The notes under the pieces were generated by a model. It was not told the origin of the DNA. It saw nothing but the letters and a program-made list of their open reading frames with translations, and searched no databases. Both the position numbers and the translations under genes were made by a program. This document shows, in pieces, positions 44,791 through 51,789 of a stretch of 60,353 nt of DNA. Location of the stretch: assembly GCF_947500835.1 (NCBI RefSeq), contig NZ_CANMTQ010000016.1:1-60353 (forward strand). Direction: 5' to 3'. Numbering within the stretch: position 1 is the stretch's first letter; each line of letters begins with the position of its first letter. This DNA is from an uncultured Halomonas sp. (GTDB lineage Bacteria > Pseudomonadota > Gammaproteobacteria > Pseudomonadales > Halomonadaceae).

Positions 44791-44907
44791 ATGTACTGGG
44801 ATGATGCCGTCATTTTCGGGCTGGTGACTGTAGGAATGATGTTTGTCTTCATGGGCGGGTTTGTCACCTTCATCGTTCACGATCACAAGCGCAAAGGAAA
44901 GTCTTGA
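44791..44907 (+). CDS. CcoM-like 38-residue single-helix membrane protein, probable cbb3 oxidase subunit
   Basis: This small gene encodes MYWDDAVIFGLVTVGMM, then a hydrophobic run to about residue 29 (FVFMGGFVTFIV), then a basic end HDHKRKGKS. It has one membrane helix with the C terminus probably cytoplasmic. The pattern aromatic-x-D-x-x-V-I-x-G-x-VTVG-x-M, then F-x-x-GF-x-x-F(I/V)-x-x-D, matches my memory of CcoM, the small extra subunit of pseudomonad cbb3 oxidases. AGGAAGGGGAG lies 10 bases upstream. The FNR-type promoter and the terminator make it a one-gene unit. Catalytic cco genes are not in the window. Other tiny oxidase subunits (CcoQ, CydX) fit less well. Confidence 0.65.
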   Translation: MYWDDAVIFGLVTVGMMFVFMGGFVTFIVHDHKRKGKS

Positions 44908-44945
44908 ACGTGGTTGTAAAGTAACGCAAGTTTGTCGTCAGGGGA

Positions 44946-44989
44946 GGGGGCAATGCCCCCTTGTAGCCGACCTTCGGGTCGGCTTTTTT
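44946..44989 (+). terminator. Double hairpin terminator after the CcoM-like gene
   Basis: Two stems follow the small gene: GGGGGC-AAT-GCCCCC (44946-44960), then AGCCGACC-TTCG-GGTCGGCT (44965-44984) with a UUCG-type tetraloop and five Ts. The second is a textbook intrinsic terminator; its role for the convergent GGDEF/EAL gene is less clear. Confidence 0.85.
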
Positions 44990-45020
44990 ATGTGCGTTAT
45001 CTACCAACGCCAGGTCATCG

Positions 45021-46532
45021 TCAAATGGGCATGAAGCTCAAGAGGGTAGTCGTTCGGTACTCTGCCAGCCAATCGAGCACGCGGTCCTCGTCCATGGGAC
45101 GTGCAATCAGATAGCCTTGCGCCTGATCGCAGCCGGCGTCGGACAACAAAGCGAATTGCTGAGGTGTTTCCACACCTTCGGCGACTACTTCAAGCCCGAA
45201 GTCGTGTGCCAAGGCAATACTCGAGTGCACGATGGTGGCATCCTCGCGCTGTTTCGTTAGATTCATCACGAAGGATTTATCGATCTTGAGAACATCAAGG
45301 GGTAAGCGACGCAACTGTGTCAGCGACGAATAACCGGTGCCGAAATCATCGATGGCGACTGTAACCCCCTCTTTGCGCAGCTCCTCCAAGAGCACCGCTA
45401 CGGATGCAGGATCACGCATCATCGTCTGCTCGGTAATCTCAAGCATCAATTGTGTCGGGGCAATGTGTTTACGCTGCAGGCCCGCAAGTAGGCGCCGAGC
45501 AAGTTGTGGATCGTCAAGATCAATTGCAGAAAGATTGATAGCGATTTGCAAGGCATGTCCCTTTGCCTGCCAAGCGGCCATATGATCCATCACTTGCCCG
45601 ATCAGCCATTGACCGACCAGGGCCATGTGGCCCGAATGCACTGCAAGAGGCAGGAATTCATCGGGGTACAACAACCCAAGCGTTGGATGTTGCCACTGAA
45701 GCAAGGCTTCAAAGCCAGTGACGCTGCCATCGTCGAACCTGATCTTGGGTTGATATACCACTCTAAGCTGCTGATCCTGGACGGCGTCCACCAGATCGCC
45801 CAGTAGCTGTTTTTCCCGAGCGTGGCGATGATCGAGACCACTTTGATAGGCATGAAAACCCTCTCGGGAATGGCGTGCTTGAATCAATGCAATGGAAGAG
45901 CGATGCAAAAGCTGTCGTGCATCCTTGCCATCCTCGGGGCTATGTAGCACTGCCATGGAAATGGTGGGAATCAGCGAGGTACCCGAGAGCTTCAATGGCT
46001 GGCTCAATTGCTCCCGCAGGCGTTCGAGCAACGTGTCGCCCACGAATGGCGGCGCCACCAACAGCAAGAACTCATTACCCCCCAGGCGATAAAGACGCCC
46101 ATGATGATATTTTATGCGCAAAAGACGATGCGTCAGTGCTACCAGCAGTTGGTCGCCAACATCGTAACCCAATGTCTTGTTGATACGGTTGATGTTGTCG
46201 ATGCTTAGTCGAATTATGAGAAAGGCCGTGTCCGTGGCGACCAGTTTGCGTATTTCATGATGCGCGAGGCTGTAAGTGCCAATACCCGTCAGCGGATCGG
46301 TCTGTCGATGTTGCAGGTGAGTAAGCAACGTGAAAAAGCGATTCTGAAGTCGGCCGGCCTGTTTTTCATGGTGCGGATGGGGCCACGCCGAACGCAATAA
46401 TCTTTCGGCGCCACGACTGGCGCCTAAAGCCAAAAATAGGAGAAAAAGCCCGATAAGACGAATTAGCACCGCGACAATCGCGCTAGCGTATCGTTTCGAA
46501 TGCCAAACGAGGAAATGACCAAACGCATTCAA
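45021..46532 (-). CDS. GGDEF/EAL protein with degenerate GGNEF site, likely c-di-GMP phosphodiesterase
   Basis: 503 residues from a TTG start (no ATG is available nearby; GAGAG lies upstream). One or two N-terminal membrane helices (about 19-40) precede a GGDEF domain from about 75 to 235 and an EAL domain from about 245 to 500. The cyclase site reads RLGGNEFLLL: Asn replaces the second acidic residue, so synthesis of c-di-GMP is doubtful. The EAL domain keeps its catalytic set: GFEALLQW, NLSAIDL, EITEQTM, DDFGTGYSS, KIDKSFV and EGVET. It should act as a phosphodiesterase, perhaps with GTP binding by the GGNEF domain as control. Confidence 0.87.
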   Translation of the reverse strand: MNAFGHFLVWHSKRYASAIVAVLIRLIGLFLLFLALGASRGAERLLRSAWPHPHHEKQAGRLQNRFFTLLTHLQHRQTDPLTGIGTYSLAHHEIRKLVATDTAFLIIRLSIDNINRINKTLGYDVGDQLLVALTHRLLRIKYHHGRLYRLGGNEFLLLVAPPFVGDTLLERLREQLSQPLKLSGTSLIPTISMAVLHSPEDGKDARQLLHRSSIALIQARHSREGFHAYQSGLDHRHAREKQLLGDLVDAVQDQQLRVVYQPKIRFDDGSVTGFEALLQWQHPTLGLLYPDEFLPLAVHSGHMALVGQWLIGQVMDHMAAWQAKGHALQIAINLSAIDLDDPQLARRLLAGLQRKHIAPTQLMLEITEQTMMRDPASVAVLLEELRKEGVTVAIDDFGTGYSSLTQLRRLPLDVLKIDKSFVMNLTKQREDATIVHSSIALAHDFGLEVVAEGVETPQQFALLSDAGCDQAQGYLIARPMDEDRVLDWLAEYRTTTLLSFMPI

Positions 46533-46676
46533 ATCGCTCTCAATAATGTCTAGTGGATGTTGATGATTACTCAGTAAAGCTGGGTATTGCTGACGGATGT
46601 CGCGGAGAATATGTACAGGTAGTATCAGACAACAGCTACTTGCGTTGGTGCCAGTAAGCCCAGTAAACGGTGTCTC

Positions 46677-47300
46677 TTACTTTTGTGAGTTTCTTGTCAG
46701 GCTATTTGAGCCAAGAGCGGACGGAGGGCGCCAGCGTGTTGCCCAGGCCTGCATCACCCGTTCGGAATACCAGGTCTGACCGAGGCTGCCGTTGTAACGC
46801 GCCAACGCGCGTGTCAAATCGCCTTTTTCAATTTCCAGATAGTGCGCCAGAATAGTGCAGCCATAGCGCAGGTTGAGTCCGGAATCAAAAAGATCATCTT
46901 CCGGGCGCCCGATGACCTCTTTCCAGAAGGGCATGATCTGCATCAACCCTTGAGCGCCCGCAGAGGAGATGGCGTTGGTATCGAAAGCGCTTTCCACTTG
47001 AATGAGCGCGAGTACGAGTTCTGCCGAAAGACCTGCCAGGGCGGCCTCCAGGCGTATTCGTTCGAGCAGATCTGGATGCTCACTCTGAGAGATGAAAGGG
47101 GCTAACCGGGATTGCATGACGCTCAACCAGTGCTGGCTTTGAGCATCAGATGTCATCTGCCGTGATTTGTACGCCTTGGCCGCCAGCGTATCGATCAGCA
47201 TATTGGGTAGTCGATCGGGAACCACGGCAGCGCCGGTTGCCGATGAGGACAACAGGGCTGCCAGGATGCTTGCCAGGATTCTAGACTTGTAAGCGCTCAC
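46677..47300 (-). CDS. Lytic transglycosylase with SLT domain
   Basis: 207 residues from a GTG start that overlaps the last 20 bases of proS. A signal peptide (SRILASILAALLSSSATGA) is followed by a transglycosylase SLT domain. The catalytic Glu is in LALIQVESAFDTNAISSAGAQGLMQIMP (quoted in part as LIQVESAFDTNAISSAGAQG), with NLRYGCTILAHYL and ALARYNGSLG further on. Such enzymes cleave the glycan strand to 1,6-anhydro-MurNAc ends. No strong ribosome-binding site is seen, so coupling to proS translation is likely. Confidence 0.85.
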   Translation of the reverse strand: MSAYKSRILASILAALLSSSATGAAVVPDRLPNMLIDTLAAKAYKSRQMTSDAQSQHWLSVMQSRLAPFISQSEHPDLLERIRLEAALAGLSAELVLALIQVESAFDTNAISSAGAQGLMQIMPFWKEVIGRPEDDLFDSGLNLRYGCTILAHYLEIEKGDLTRALARYNGSLGQTWYSERVMQAWATRWRPPSALGSNSLTRNSQK

Positions 47301-49002
47301 GTAGAAAATCGATCAGCTCGTCTGCAGGGACCATAGTATTGTTATCGTCACGACGGCCCTTGTACTCCAGTTCGCCGTTGTCGAGCCCACGATCACCAAT
47401 CACCACCCGATGAGGAATACCGATCAACTCCTGATCCGCGAACTTCACGCCGGGTCGGGTATCCCGGTCGTCAAGCAGTACATCGATGCCCTGGGCACTA
47501 AGCTCATCATACAGACGCTCCGCGGTTTCCCGCACCCGCTCGGACTTGTGGGCATTCATCGGCACCAGCATCACCTCGAAGGGCGCGATGGCGTTAGGCC
47601 AGATGATGCCGTTGTCGTCATGATTCTGCTCGATGGCGGCCGCCACGACGCGAGTGATGCCAATGCCATAGCAGCCCATCCATAGTTGGGTGGCCTTGCC
47701 GTTTTCATCGAGAGCGGTTGCGTTCATCGCCGCACTGTACTTGGTGCCCAGCTGAAAGACATGCCCGACTTCGATGCCTCGCTTGATCGAGAGCGTGCCT
47801 TGGCCATCCGGTGACGGATCACCGGCTACCACGCTGCGAATGTCCGCCACCTTGGGCAGTGCCACGTCCCGCTCCCAGTTGATGCCGAAGTAGTGCTTGC
47901 CATCGACGTTGGCCCCGGCGCCGAAGTCGCTCATCAGCGCCACGCTGCGATCAATGATGATCGGCATGTCGAGATTGACCGGCCCGAGGGAGCCCGGGCC
48001 GGCTCCCACCACCGCACGAATTTCCTCTTCCGTGGCCATGGTCAAAGGGACGGCGACCTCCGGCAGATGCTCAGCCTTGATCTCGTTTAGCGCATGATCG
48101 CCCCGCACCAGTAGCGCAATCAGTCCGCCTTCTGCTGCCTGTACCATCAGGGTCTTGATGGTCTTCTCGATGGGCAGGCCGTGCTGTTCGACCAGGGCAG
48201 CGATGGTCTTGGCGTTGGGGGTATCCACCAGGCGCAGTTCTTCTTGCGGCGCCGAACGTTCTGGGGTCTCGCCCAGGGGCCCAGGCAAGGCTTCTGCCAT
48301 CTCGATGTTGGCGGCATAGTCCGAGTCGCTGGAAAAGGCGATATCGTCCTCGCCGGAATCCGCCAGCACATGAAACTCATGGGAGCCGGTACCCCCGATC
48401 GAGCCGTTGTCCGCAAGTACCGGGCGGAAATCGAGCCCGAGCCGGGTGAAGATACGCACATAGGTGTCGTACATCACCTGGTAGCTCTCCTTCAGAGAGT
48501 CTTCCGAGATATGAAAGGAATAGGCGTCCTTCATGATGAATTCCCGGGAGCGCATCACCCCGAAGCGCGGGCGAATCTCATCGCGAAACTTGGTCTGGAT
48601 CTGATAGAAGTTGGCCGGCAGTTGCTTGTAGCTGCCGATCTCTCGGCGCATCAGATCGGTGATTACTTCTTCGTGAGTCGGGCCGACGCAATAATCGCGC
48701 TGATGACGATCGATGACACGCAAAAGCTCGGGACCATACTGTTCCCAGCGTCCGGATTCCTGCCACAGCTCCGCCGGTTGTACGGCGGGCATCAGCATCT
48801 CCTGGGCGCCGGCGCGGTCCATTTCTTCCCGCACGATGCGCTCGACCTTGCGCAGGGTGCGCAGGCCAGTAGGAAGCCAGGTGTAAAGGCCTGAGGTTAG
48901 ACGACGAATCATGCCGGCGCGCAGCATCAGCTGATGGCTGATGACTTCGGCGTCTGCCGGCGTTTCCTTGAGGGTGGCGATCAATAGTTGACTGGCGCGC
49001 AT
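47281..49002 (-). CDS. proS: Prolyl-tRNA synthetase
   Basis: 573 residues from the ATG at 49002, matching the family N terminus MRASQLLIATLKETPADAE; an upstream ATG at 49044 would add 14 residues without similarity. Class II motifs: motif 1 in VERIVREEMDRAGAQEMLMP, motif 2 FRDEIRPRFGVMRSREFIMKDAY (part: RPRFGVMRSREFIMKDAY), and motif 3 GIGITRVVAAAIEQ. The editing domain lies between motifs 2 and 3. A C-terminal anticodon-binding domain completes the bacterial long-form enzyme. The upstream region holds repeated AGTGCAGTAA words and a REP-like unit. Confidence 0.96.
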   Translation of the reverse strand: MRASQLLIATLKETPADAEVISHQLMLRAGMIRRLTSGLYTWLPTGLRTLRKVERIVREEMDRAGAQEMLMPAVQPAELWQESGRWEQYGPELLRVIDRHQRDYCVGPTHEEVITDLMRREIGSYKQLPANFYQIQTKFRDEIRPRFGVMRSREFIMKDAYSFHISEDSLKESYQVMYDTYVRIFTRLGLDFRPVLADNGSIGGTGSHEFHVLADSGEDDIAFSSDSDYAANIEMAEALPGPLGETPERSAPQEELRLVDTPNAKTIAALVEQHGLPIEKTIKTLMVQAAEGGLIALLVRGDHALNEIKAEHLPEVAVPLTMATEEEIRAVVGAGPGSLGPVNLDMPIIIDRSVALMSDFGAGANVDGKHYFGINWERDVALPKVADIRSVVAGDPSPDGQGTLSIKRGIEVGHVFQLGTKYSAAMNATALDENGKATQLWMGCYGIGITRVVAAAIEQNHDDNGIIWPNAIAPFEVMLVPMNAHKSERVRETAERLYDELSAQGIDVLLDDRDTRPGVKFADQELIGIPHRVVIGDRGLDNGELEYKGRRDDNNTMVPADELIDFLRERLQV

Positions 49003-49098
49003 GGGTCCGGTGGTTCCTTGAGAGCTGGGCGGCGAGGCTGACATGGCAGCGATGGCTATACCTGGCGCATTGTACGGGCAAGCCCGGATGGCGGCAAA

Positions 49099-49130
49099 AG
49101 TGCAGTAAAAGACAGTGCAGTAATTGCACT
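49099..49130 (-). promoter_or_regulatory. Direct and inverted repeats in the proS upstream region
   Basis: AGTGCAGTAA occurs at 49099-49108 and 49114-49123 (15-base spacing). The second copy also forms AGTGCA-N5-TGCACT with 49125-49130. The set lies about 100 bases upstream of proS and could be an operator; nothing identifies a regulator. Confidence 0.35.
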
Positions 49131-49169
49131 AGAAAATCATTTCAATGAACAGGAACGGTGATTTTCGCG

Positions 49170-49207
49170 GGAGCCGGATTTATCCGGCGATGGTTAGTCC
49201 CCATCGC
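49170..49207. repeat. REP-like unit between amiD and proS
   Basis: GGAGCCGGATTTATCCGGCG begins the unit, followed by ATGG. It contains the hairpin GCCGGA-TTTA-TCCGGC (49173-49188) and a second dyad GCGATGG / CCATCGC (49187-49193 and 49201-49207). It differs from the unit at 200-226 at three positions, two of which are paired changes that keep the stem. The partner unit seems decayed. Confidence 0.6.
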
Positions 49208-49222
49208 TCTTTGAACGATCTC

Positions 49223-50164
49223 TCACGAGGACGGCCTGTTCGACGATCGCGCTTCGGGTCGATAGCGTTCGAGCAACGCCCACAGAATTGCTGCAGTTTC
49301 CGCATCTGGCAAGCCCCGGTAGTCATTCGGGCGAAAATGCATCTGGAAGGCGCGCAGCACATGGCGTGTCTGGGTATCGAGCTGACCGGTGGTTTCTATC
49401 GGGTAGCCATAATCCGCAAGGGCCGTCTGCAGCTCGATCAGCGATGGCGGTTGCCGGCTGAACCGGGTGAGATACTCCGTCACCTCCGCCGCCTCGGGCC
49501 AGGCGCCGATACCCGCCTGATGCAGCCGGTACCAGGGAAAGAGCGGCCCGGGATCGATCTTTCGTGAAGGCGCAATGTCCGCATGCCCGATGACATTGGT
49601 GGGGTCGATGTCATAGTGGGCGATAATGTCCCGGGCGAGGCGTATCAGGGTATCTATCTGCGCATCCGGATAGGGCGCCCAGTGGATGATGTTCGAGTCA
49701 GAAGGTTGAGCGTCGAGGATTCGCTCGATTTCTCCGAAGGGCTTATCTGGCCCTTCGTTGACGATCTCGATGCCAATCGAGGTATCGTTGATATTGCTGC
49801 GATTTTTCCAGGCGCTGACGCCTGCATGCCAGGCGCGGCGGGACTCGTCCACCAGTTGATAGACCAGGGGCTGTCCTCGGGAGCGGCGGGCCGGTAGCGG
49901 CAGCACGTAATGAGCGCTTACCCGTGAACCGGTCAGCGTCCTGAGCGAACGTGATTCGTTGCCATCGGTGTAGTGGATCACCAGATGATGTATGCGGCTT
50001 GAATGTGATGGCGATACCCGTCGTTGATCGACGATATAGCCCGGGCGTTGCTCCAGGCCGCTGCAGCTTGCCATGACGAGGGTGATCACCATCAGCAGCA
50101 GCAGCGGTGGGCATACCCTGCATTTCGAAAGCCACTTGCGAAAAAAGTCGACAGGTAACGTCAT
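49223..50164 (-). CDS. amiD: N-acetylmuramoyl-L-alanine amidase AmiD, lipoprotein
   Basis: 313 residues. A hydrophobic N terminus ends in LVMASC with the probable lipidated C34 (Met at -3 is unusual). The amidase_2 domain shows HHLVIHYTDG (zinc His H64), SAHYVLPL, AWHAGVSAWKN, NDTSIGIEIVN and GHADIAPSRKIDPGPLFPW; the C-terminal peptidoglycan-binding part ends with FQMHFRPNDYRGLPDAETAAI (part: RAFQMHFRPNDYRG). This matches E. coli AmiD, an outer-membrane zinc amidase that cuts MurNAc and anhydroMurNAc peptides. It overlaps the DUF3307 gene by four bases and so belongs to the satD operon. Confidence 0.92.
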   Translation of the reverse strand: MTLPVDFFRKWLSKCRVCPPLLLLMVITLVMASCSGLEQRPGYIVDQRRVSPSHSSRIHHLVIHYTDGNESRSLRTLTGSRVSAHYVLPLPARRSRGQPLVYQLVDESRRAWHAGVSAWKNRSNINDTSIGIEIVNEGPDKPFGEIERILDAQPSDSNIIHWAPYPDAQIDTLIRLARDIIAHYDIDPTNVIGHADIAPSRKIDPGPLFPWYRLHQAGIGAWPEAAEVTEYLTRFSRQPPSLIELQTALADYGYPIETTGQLDTQTRHVLRAFQMHFRPNDYRGLPDAETAAILWALLERYRPEARSSNRPSS

Positions 50165-50898
50165 AGCGTTTGAAGGAGGTAACGCAGGGCGAGCCCCAGC
50201 AGCAGGGTCAAGGCGAAGCTGAGCATGGTGCCGAGCAACACGTATTCGGTGAGCTTGCGATCCCGGTCCTCACGCAGATCGCCAAAACGCAAGACTGACT
50301 TGGCTGCCAACAGAAAACCGATAGGGGTGAATTCGCCACTCAATACGAAGGTCAGCACAAGAAAGCGCTCGAGAATACCGATCCTGGCGCCTGCATCCGC
50401 CAGGGTGCCGCTATTGTCGATCTGAGCACTCCAACGCTGCATCACCAGGGCGATGAGTATCGACAGCGGCCGTGTAATCAGCACATAGGCCAGCAGTATT
50501 GCCAGCGGCTTGGGGCCGAGCAGCCAACTGCCCAATAGCGGAAGTGGCCAGGGATATACCAACCAGCTCCAGACCAGAAGAATGACCAGTAGGTGCAACG
50601 CCTGGTCGATCAGGAAATAACGTACCTGTTCCGGGGCATAGCTCTTGAGGATATCGATGATCAGATGGCTCGAAGCGATCATCAACGCCGCCAGCAGGGC
50701 AGTCGCAATCCCCAGTTGGCTGATCAACAAAACGCTCAGTGCCAGCAAGCCGTGCACGCCTGCATGCAGATAGACCGGGATCGAGCGATAGCCAAGCCGT
50801 CGTCGGCTAATCACCCAGGCCTTGCCTTGCAGCAAAAAGTCGCCGGCGAGATGGGCAAGCAGCAGCAATAATAGTAGCGAGAGGGCTGTCGGATGCAT
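50161..50898 (-). CDS. DUF3307-family polytopic membrane protein
   Basis: The 245-residue protein has about six hydrophobic helices. The first carries the family motif AHLAGDFLLQ; others include YLHAGVHGLLALSVLLISQ and AALMIASSHLIIDILKSY. A soluble segment (WSAQIDNSGTLADAGARIGILER) precedes the last helices. No enzymatic role is established for the family. It lies 10 bases after satD and overlaps amiD by four bases. DUF3307 genes are, as I recall, often beside satD in other bacteria, including Gram-positives (Sat operon), which suggests a working pair. The ATG has AAAGGAA upstream. Confidence 0.85.
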   Translation of the reverse strand: MHPTALSLLLLLLLAHLAGDFLLQGKAWVISRRRLGYRSIPVYLHAGVHGLLALSVLLISQLGIATALLAALMIASSHLIIDILKSYAPEQVRYFLIDQALHLLVILLVWSWLVYPWPLPLLGSWLLGPKPLAILLAYVLITRPLSILIALVMQRWSAQIDNSGTLADAGARIGILERFLVLTFVLSGEFTPIGFLLAAKSVLRFGDLREDRDRKLTEYVLLGTMLSFALTLLLGLALRYLLQTL

Positions 50899-50908
50899 GG
50901 CAATTCCT

Positions 50909-51550
50909 TTAAACGCCCTGTGCCAGCCTTGAGGAAACGTAGGCCAGGTAATCTCGAATCAACGGCCAGCGGGCCACTGCCAGACGACGATTGATGGTGG
51001 GCTGGGCACGCCCGAGTCGTTGGGCCAAGGCCTGTTGAGACTCATGGTGGAGTAAGCTCAATGACACCACTTCCGCCGAAAAACGCGACCAGTGACTCAG
51101 GATGTCGTCCACGAACCGGGTCATCAGCGCCAATGCCTCGTCGCGCTCGGATGCCGAAGTAACGATAGCCAGGCGATCTGGCGTATCGCTCAAGTCGTCA
51201 AGCCCTTGGCCCGACAGCACGAACGCCTCACCATCGGCCTGGGCAAAACGCTCGGCTTCGGGGATTCTTCCTGAGCCGACGCCGAGGACAATGCGAGCGT
51301 CCCACATATTCTGCCGGGAGGGCGATTGCTGAATCAGCGCTGCGCGAATCAGTATTGCTGCCGTCATGGCATTGCCCGGTTCGGGAACGACCACTTGGAA
51401 GCCATCGCCGCGATAGCGATCGCAGCGGGCCCCGAAGCGCTCTTCGACGAGGCCCAGCGCCGCATCCAAAGTGCGGTTGAAATGATCCTTGTCCTTTATT
51501 CGCTGAGATCCCACCACATCACCGGTCAGTACACCAATATCGGTCGCCAT
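50909..51550 (-). CDS. satD: SatD-family protein: cyclase-like N-terminal domain and C-terminal HTH
   Basis: 213 residues from the ATG at 51550; a GTG 15 bases upstream is possible. The N-terminal two thirds keep the spacing of class III nucleotidyl cyclases: VLTGDVVGSQR (metal-type D11), RYRGDGFQVVV (47-50 RGDG), AMTAAILIRAAL, ARIVLGVGSGRI and ADGEAFVLSGQGLD. The C-terminal part QQALAQRLGRAQPTINRRLAVAR is a predicted helix-turn-helix. Catalysis is unproven. The gene starts an operon with the DUF3307 gene and amiD behind an SOS-type promoter, so it may sense or make a nucleotide and regulate its own transcription. I recognise it as SatD-like; the cyclase comparison is my inference. Confidence 0.75.
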   Translation of the reverse strand: MATDIGVLTGDVVGSQRIKDKDHFNRTLDAALGLVEERFGARCDRYRGDGFQVVVPEPGNAMTAAILIRAALIQQSPSRQNMWDARIVLGVGSGRIPEAERFAQADGEAFVLSGQGLDDLSDTPDRLAIVTSASERDEALALMTRFVDDILSHWSRFSAEVVSLSLLHHESQQALAQRLGRAQPTINRRLAVARWPLIRDYLAYVSSRLAQGV

Positions 51551-51633
51551 TTTCTGTCGATCCACGATAGCTTAAAAACGCTATAATCATGACTTATAGC
51601 CAAAAATAGCTATTTAAACTGGCTTTGACAGCT

Positions 51634-51692
51634 AATTCAATAGCTGAAAAGGACTATAACCAAGAATGATAGTGTTATTTAGCTATTGAATT
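51634..51692 (-). promoter_or_regulatory. Perfect 12-bp inverted repeat and AGCT cluster in the satD leader
   Basis: AATTCAATAGCT (51634-51645) and AGCTATTGAATT (51681-51692) are exact inverses separated by 35 bases. Nearby are CAGCTA-N6-TAGCTG (51629-51646) and the palindrome AATAGCTATT (51605-51614). AGCT occurs five times between 51569 and 51684. The set could be a multi-site operator, perhaps for SatD's own HTH, or a leader RNA structure. Confidence 0.6.
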
Positions 51693-51711
51693 CAGCCATT
51701 CGTTGGATCAA

Positions 51712-51746
51712 TACTGTAATTATATACAGTATCTAAGCACTGGCAA
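51712..51746 (-). promoter_or_regulatory. LexA (SOS) box overlapping a sigma70-type promoter for satD
   Basis: TACTGTAATTATATACAGTA (51712-51731) matches the LexA consensus CTGT-N8-ACAG with an AT-rich centre and TA flanks. On the minus strand the same DNA contains a perfect -10 TATAAT (51724-51719). A TTGCCA -35 (51746-51741; 5 of 6) lies 16 bases upstream. Transcription would start near 51712 and run into satD. LexA bound here would cover the -10. Confidence 0.8.
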
Positions 51747-51789
51747 TTGCTCATCCGCACTTTGTTGTATCCTCATGTAACGAAGGGCG

